Assembly (NCBI GenBank): GCA_049301135.1
Contig: JBAQKP010000074.1
Location: forward strand, 1 to 6,347
Direction: 5' to 3'
DNA from: JAYXXU01 sp049301135
GTDB lineage: Bacteria > Pseudomonadota > Gammaproteobacteria > Pseudomonadales > Moraxellaceae
DNA: 6,347 bases
Positions 5,020 to 6,347 of the stretch are shown here, piece by piece; within the stretch, counting starts at the first letter, position 1; each line of letters begins with the position of its first letter. The notes beneath the pieces were generated by a model. That model ran no database searches, was not told the origin of the DNA, and saw only the letters and a list, made by a program, of their open reading frames with translations. The position numbers were made by a program, and so were the translations under genes.

Positions 5020-6347
5020 TTAACCCATCCAGCCAGACGCCGCAAGTCCATGCGCTAGCAAACCCAACAGTGCAGATACTCCCAACACCCGCACTATCGA
5101 CCACTGTTGTTTAAACAATAAAAATGCTGCGATGCCCATCAGCAATAGCGCAAATCCATCAAAAGCAGCGTTAAAACTGCTTTGGTCAAAGCTTGGCCAC
5201 AGCGTGTGCAGCGCAAAAAATATCGCCAGATTGATAATCACACCAACCACCGCAGCAGTGATGCCTTTGAGCGGGGCTGACCAATTGGGCAGGTGTTGCG
5301 TGCGTTCAATCAGCGGCGCACCGGCCAGCACAAAGATAAACGACGGTAAAAAACTGACCCACGTCACCACCAAGGCTGCAACCAGACCGGCCAGCAGCGC
5401 TTGATCTGCGCCAAGCATCAGGTTTTGGTAGCCCGCGACAAAGGCCACAAAGGTCACCACCATAATCAAAGGGCCTGGCGTGCTTTCGCCCAGCGCTAGA
5501 CCGTCGATCATTTGCTGTGGACTCAGCCACTGATACTGCGTCACCATGCCTTGATAGACATACGGCAGCACCGCATATGCACCGCCAAAGGTCAGCAACG
5601 CTGCTGTGGTAAAAAACCAACCCATCTGAATTAACGCATGATCAACGCCAAGCCACGCGACCAAGCCCAGCATCGGCAATGCCCAGAGCAGTAAGCCGGT
5701 CAGCAACACCAGCGTAAAATTACGCCATAACTTAGGCTCTGCTTTAGGCTGATTCGCCACTGCCTGTTGAGTAACTGGCGCATGTGGGTTTGGTGCGGTG
5801 TTGAGTTGCGCGGGTACAAACCGATTGGCCAGCCAACCGACCAGCGCCGCCACCCCAATCAAAATCGGGAACGCGACGTGCAACAGACTGCCGAGTAAGG
5901 CCACACCGGCCACCAGCCGCAGCAGTGGCGTCGTCAAGGTGCGCGAGCCAATCCGCCATGCGGCTTGCAGCACGATCACGGTAATCGCAGGTTTAATCCC
6001 GTACAGCAGTCCTGCCAGCAGCGAGCTGTCACCAAACACCACATACAACCACGCCAAACCAACCAGAATAAACAACGACGGCAAAATAAACAGCATCCCC
6101 GCTGCAATGCCACCCCAGCGCCCATGCAACAAATAACCGCTATAGGTCGCCAGTTGTTGTGCCTCAGGGCCGGGCAGTAACATACAAAAATTTAGTGCAT
6201 ATAAAAATTTATGTTCGGATAAATACTGTCGGCGGCTGACCAATTCATCATGCAGTAGCGCAACCTGTGCCGCAGGGCCACCGAAGCTAATCCATCCGAT
6301 TTTCCACCAAAACGCCAAGGTTTGTTTGAGGGGGATCTGTGCAGGGC
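5020..6347 (-). CDS. chrA: chromate transporter ChrA, long-chain CHR family, 5' end outside window
   Basis: This is an inner-membrane transporter of the CHR family, which exports chromate (usually described as proton-driven) and so lowers cellular chromate; some members may act on other anions. It has the duplicated long-chain form. The first CHR domain begins with KIGWISFGGPAAQVALLHDE and includes FCMLLPGPEAQQLATYSGYLLHG (44-66, counting from TTG 6318). A polar linker rich in Pro, Ala, Gln and Asn lies at about 168-197. The second domain contains LLTFGGAYAVLPYVYQ (241-256) and LALGESTPGPLIMVVTFVAF (274-293). Many hydrophobic helices run through both halves. The frame stays open past TTG 6318 to the edge, adding PAQIPLKQT, which fits the usual family lead-in (LKQ-x-x-x-FW), so the real start is upstream. 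Visible length is 441 residues. No ChrB or other chromate gene is visible. A hairpin terminator follows. Confidence 0.92.
   Translation of the reverse strand, partial: PAQIPLKQTLAFWWKIGWISFGGPAAQVALLHDELVSRRQYLSEHKFLYALNFCMLLPGPEAQQLATYSGYLLHGRWGGIAAGMLFILPSLFILVGLAWLYVVFGDSSLLAGLLYGIKPAITVIVLQAAWRIGSRTLTTPLLRLVAGVALLGSLLHVAFPILIGVAALVGWLANRFVPAQLNTAPNPHAPVTQQAVANQPKAEPKLWRNFTLVLLTGLLLWALPMLGLVAWLGVDHALIQMGWFFTTAALLTFGGAYAVLPYVYQGMVTQYQWLSPQQMIDGLALGESTPGPLIMVVTFVAFVAGYQNLMLGADQALLAGLVAALVVTWVSFLPSFIFVLAGAPLIERTQHLPNWSAPLKGITAAVVGVIINLAIFFALHTLWPSFDQSSFNAAFDGFALLLMGIAAFLLFKQQWSIVRVLGVSALLGLLAHGLAASGWMG

Noticed and set aside
5798..6136. 112-residue frame on the + strand
   Set aside because: It is antisense to chrA and shows a shadow composition (Ser, Thr and Pro rich) with no recognisable motif.
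1..6347. Possible novel multi-gene system, mobile element or CRISPR array
   Set aside because: All large frames belong to recognisable families in small independent units. No transposase, terminal repeats, repeat-spacer pattern or tRNA-like attachment site was seen.

Overview
This window looks like an ordinary stretch of chromosome from a Gram-negative bacterium. The mix of genes (an MpaB/DUF2236 oxygenase next to a TetR regulator, a KtrAB-type potassium system, a SpoOM-family protein and a long-chain ChrA) and the base composition, which looks close to half G+C by eye, would fit a gammaproteobacterium, perhaps a Moraxellaceae relative. That placement is inference from gene content only. I see no rRNA, tRNA, CRISPR, transposase or phage gene.

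Layout from left to right: (1) the 3' part of an oxygenase MpaB family (DUF2236) gene on the + strand, which enters the window already open and ends at 1211. (2) A 109-bp gap, then a + strand TetR-family regulator at 1321-1941. (3) Meeting it head-on with 18 bp between the stop codons, a two-gene - strand operon: the KtrA-like RCK subunit (3971-3321) followed after 11 nt by the KtrB/TrkH-like membrane subunit (3309-1960). (4) A 205-bp divergent intergenic region. (5) A + strand SpoOM-family gene (4177-4914). (6) A 105-bp convergent gap holding a strong hairpin. (7) A - strand chromate transporter gene, chrA, which ends at 5020 and whose 5' end lies beyond the right edge.

The genes form small independent units rather than one pathway. 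The KtrA/KtrB pair is a clear functional unit: a membrane potassium channel subunit and its nucleotide-binding gating ring. The TetR gene directly follows the oxygenase on the same strand, and a 9-bp inverted repeat lies around the oxygenase stop codon, so local regulation is possible but unproven. ChrA and the SpoOM protein have no visible partners here.

Two gene models need care. The apparent starts at GTG 189 (oxygenase) and TTG 6318 (chrA) are probably internal codons of genes cut by the window edges. The TetR gene should start at ATG 1321, not at the in-frame GTG at 1240. I did not find a previously undescribed system. The more interesting signals are the haem-ligand pattern in the oxygenase, a terminator candidate inside the 3' end of ktrB, and palindromes in two intergenic regions.
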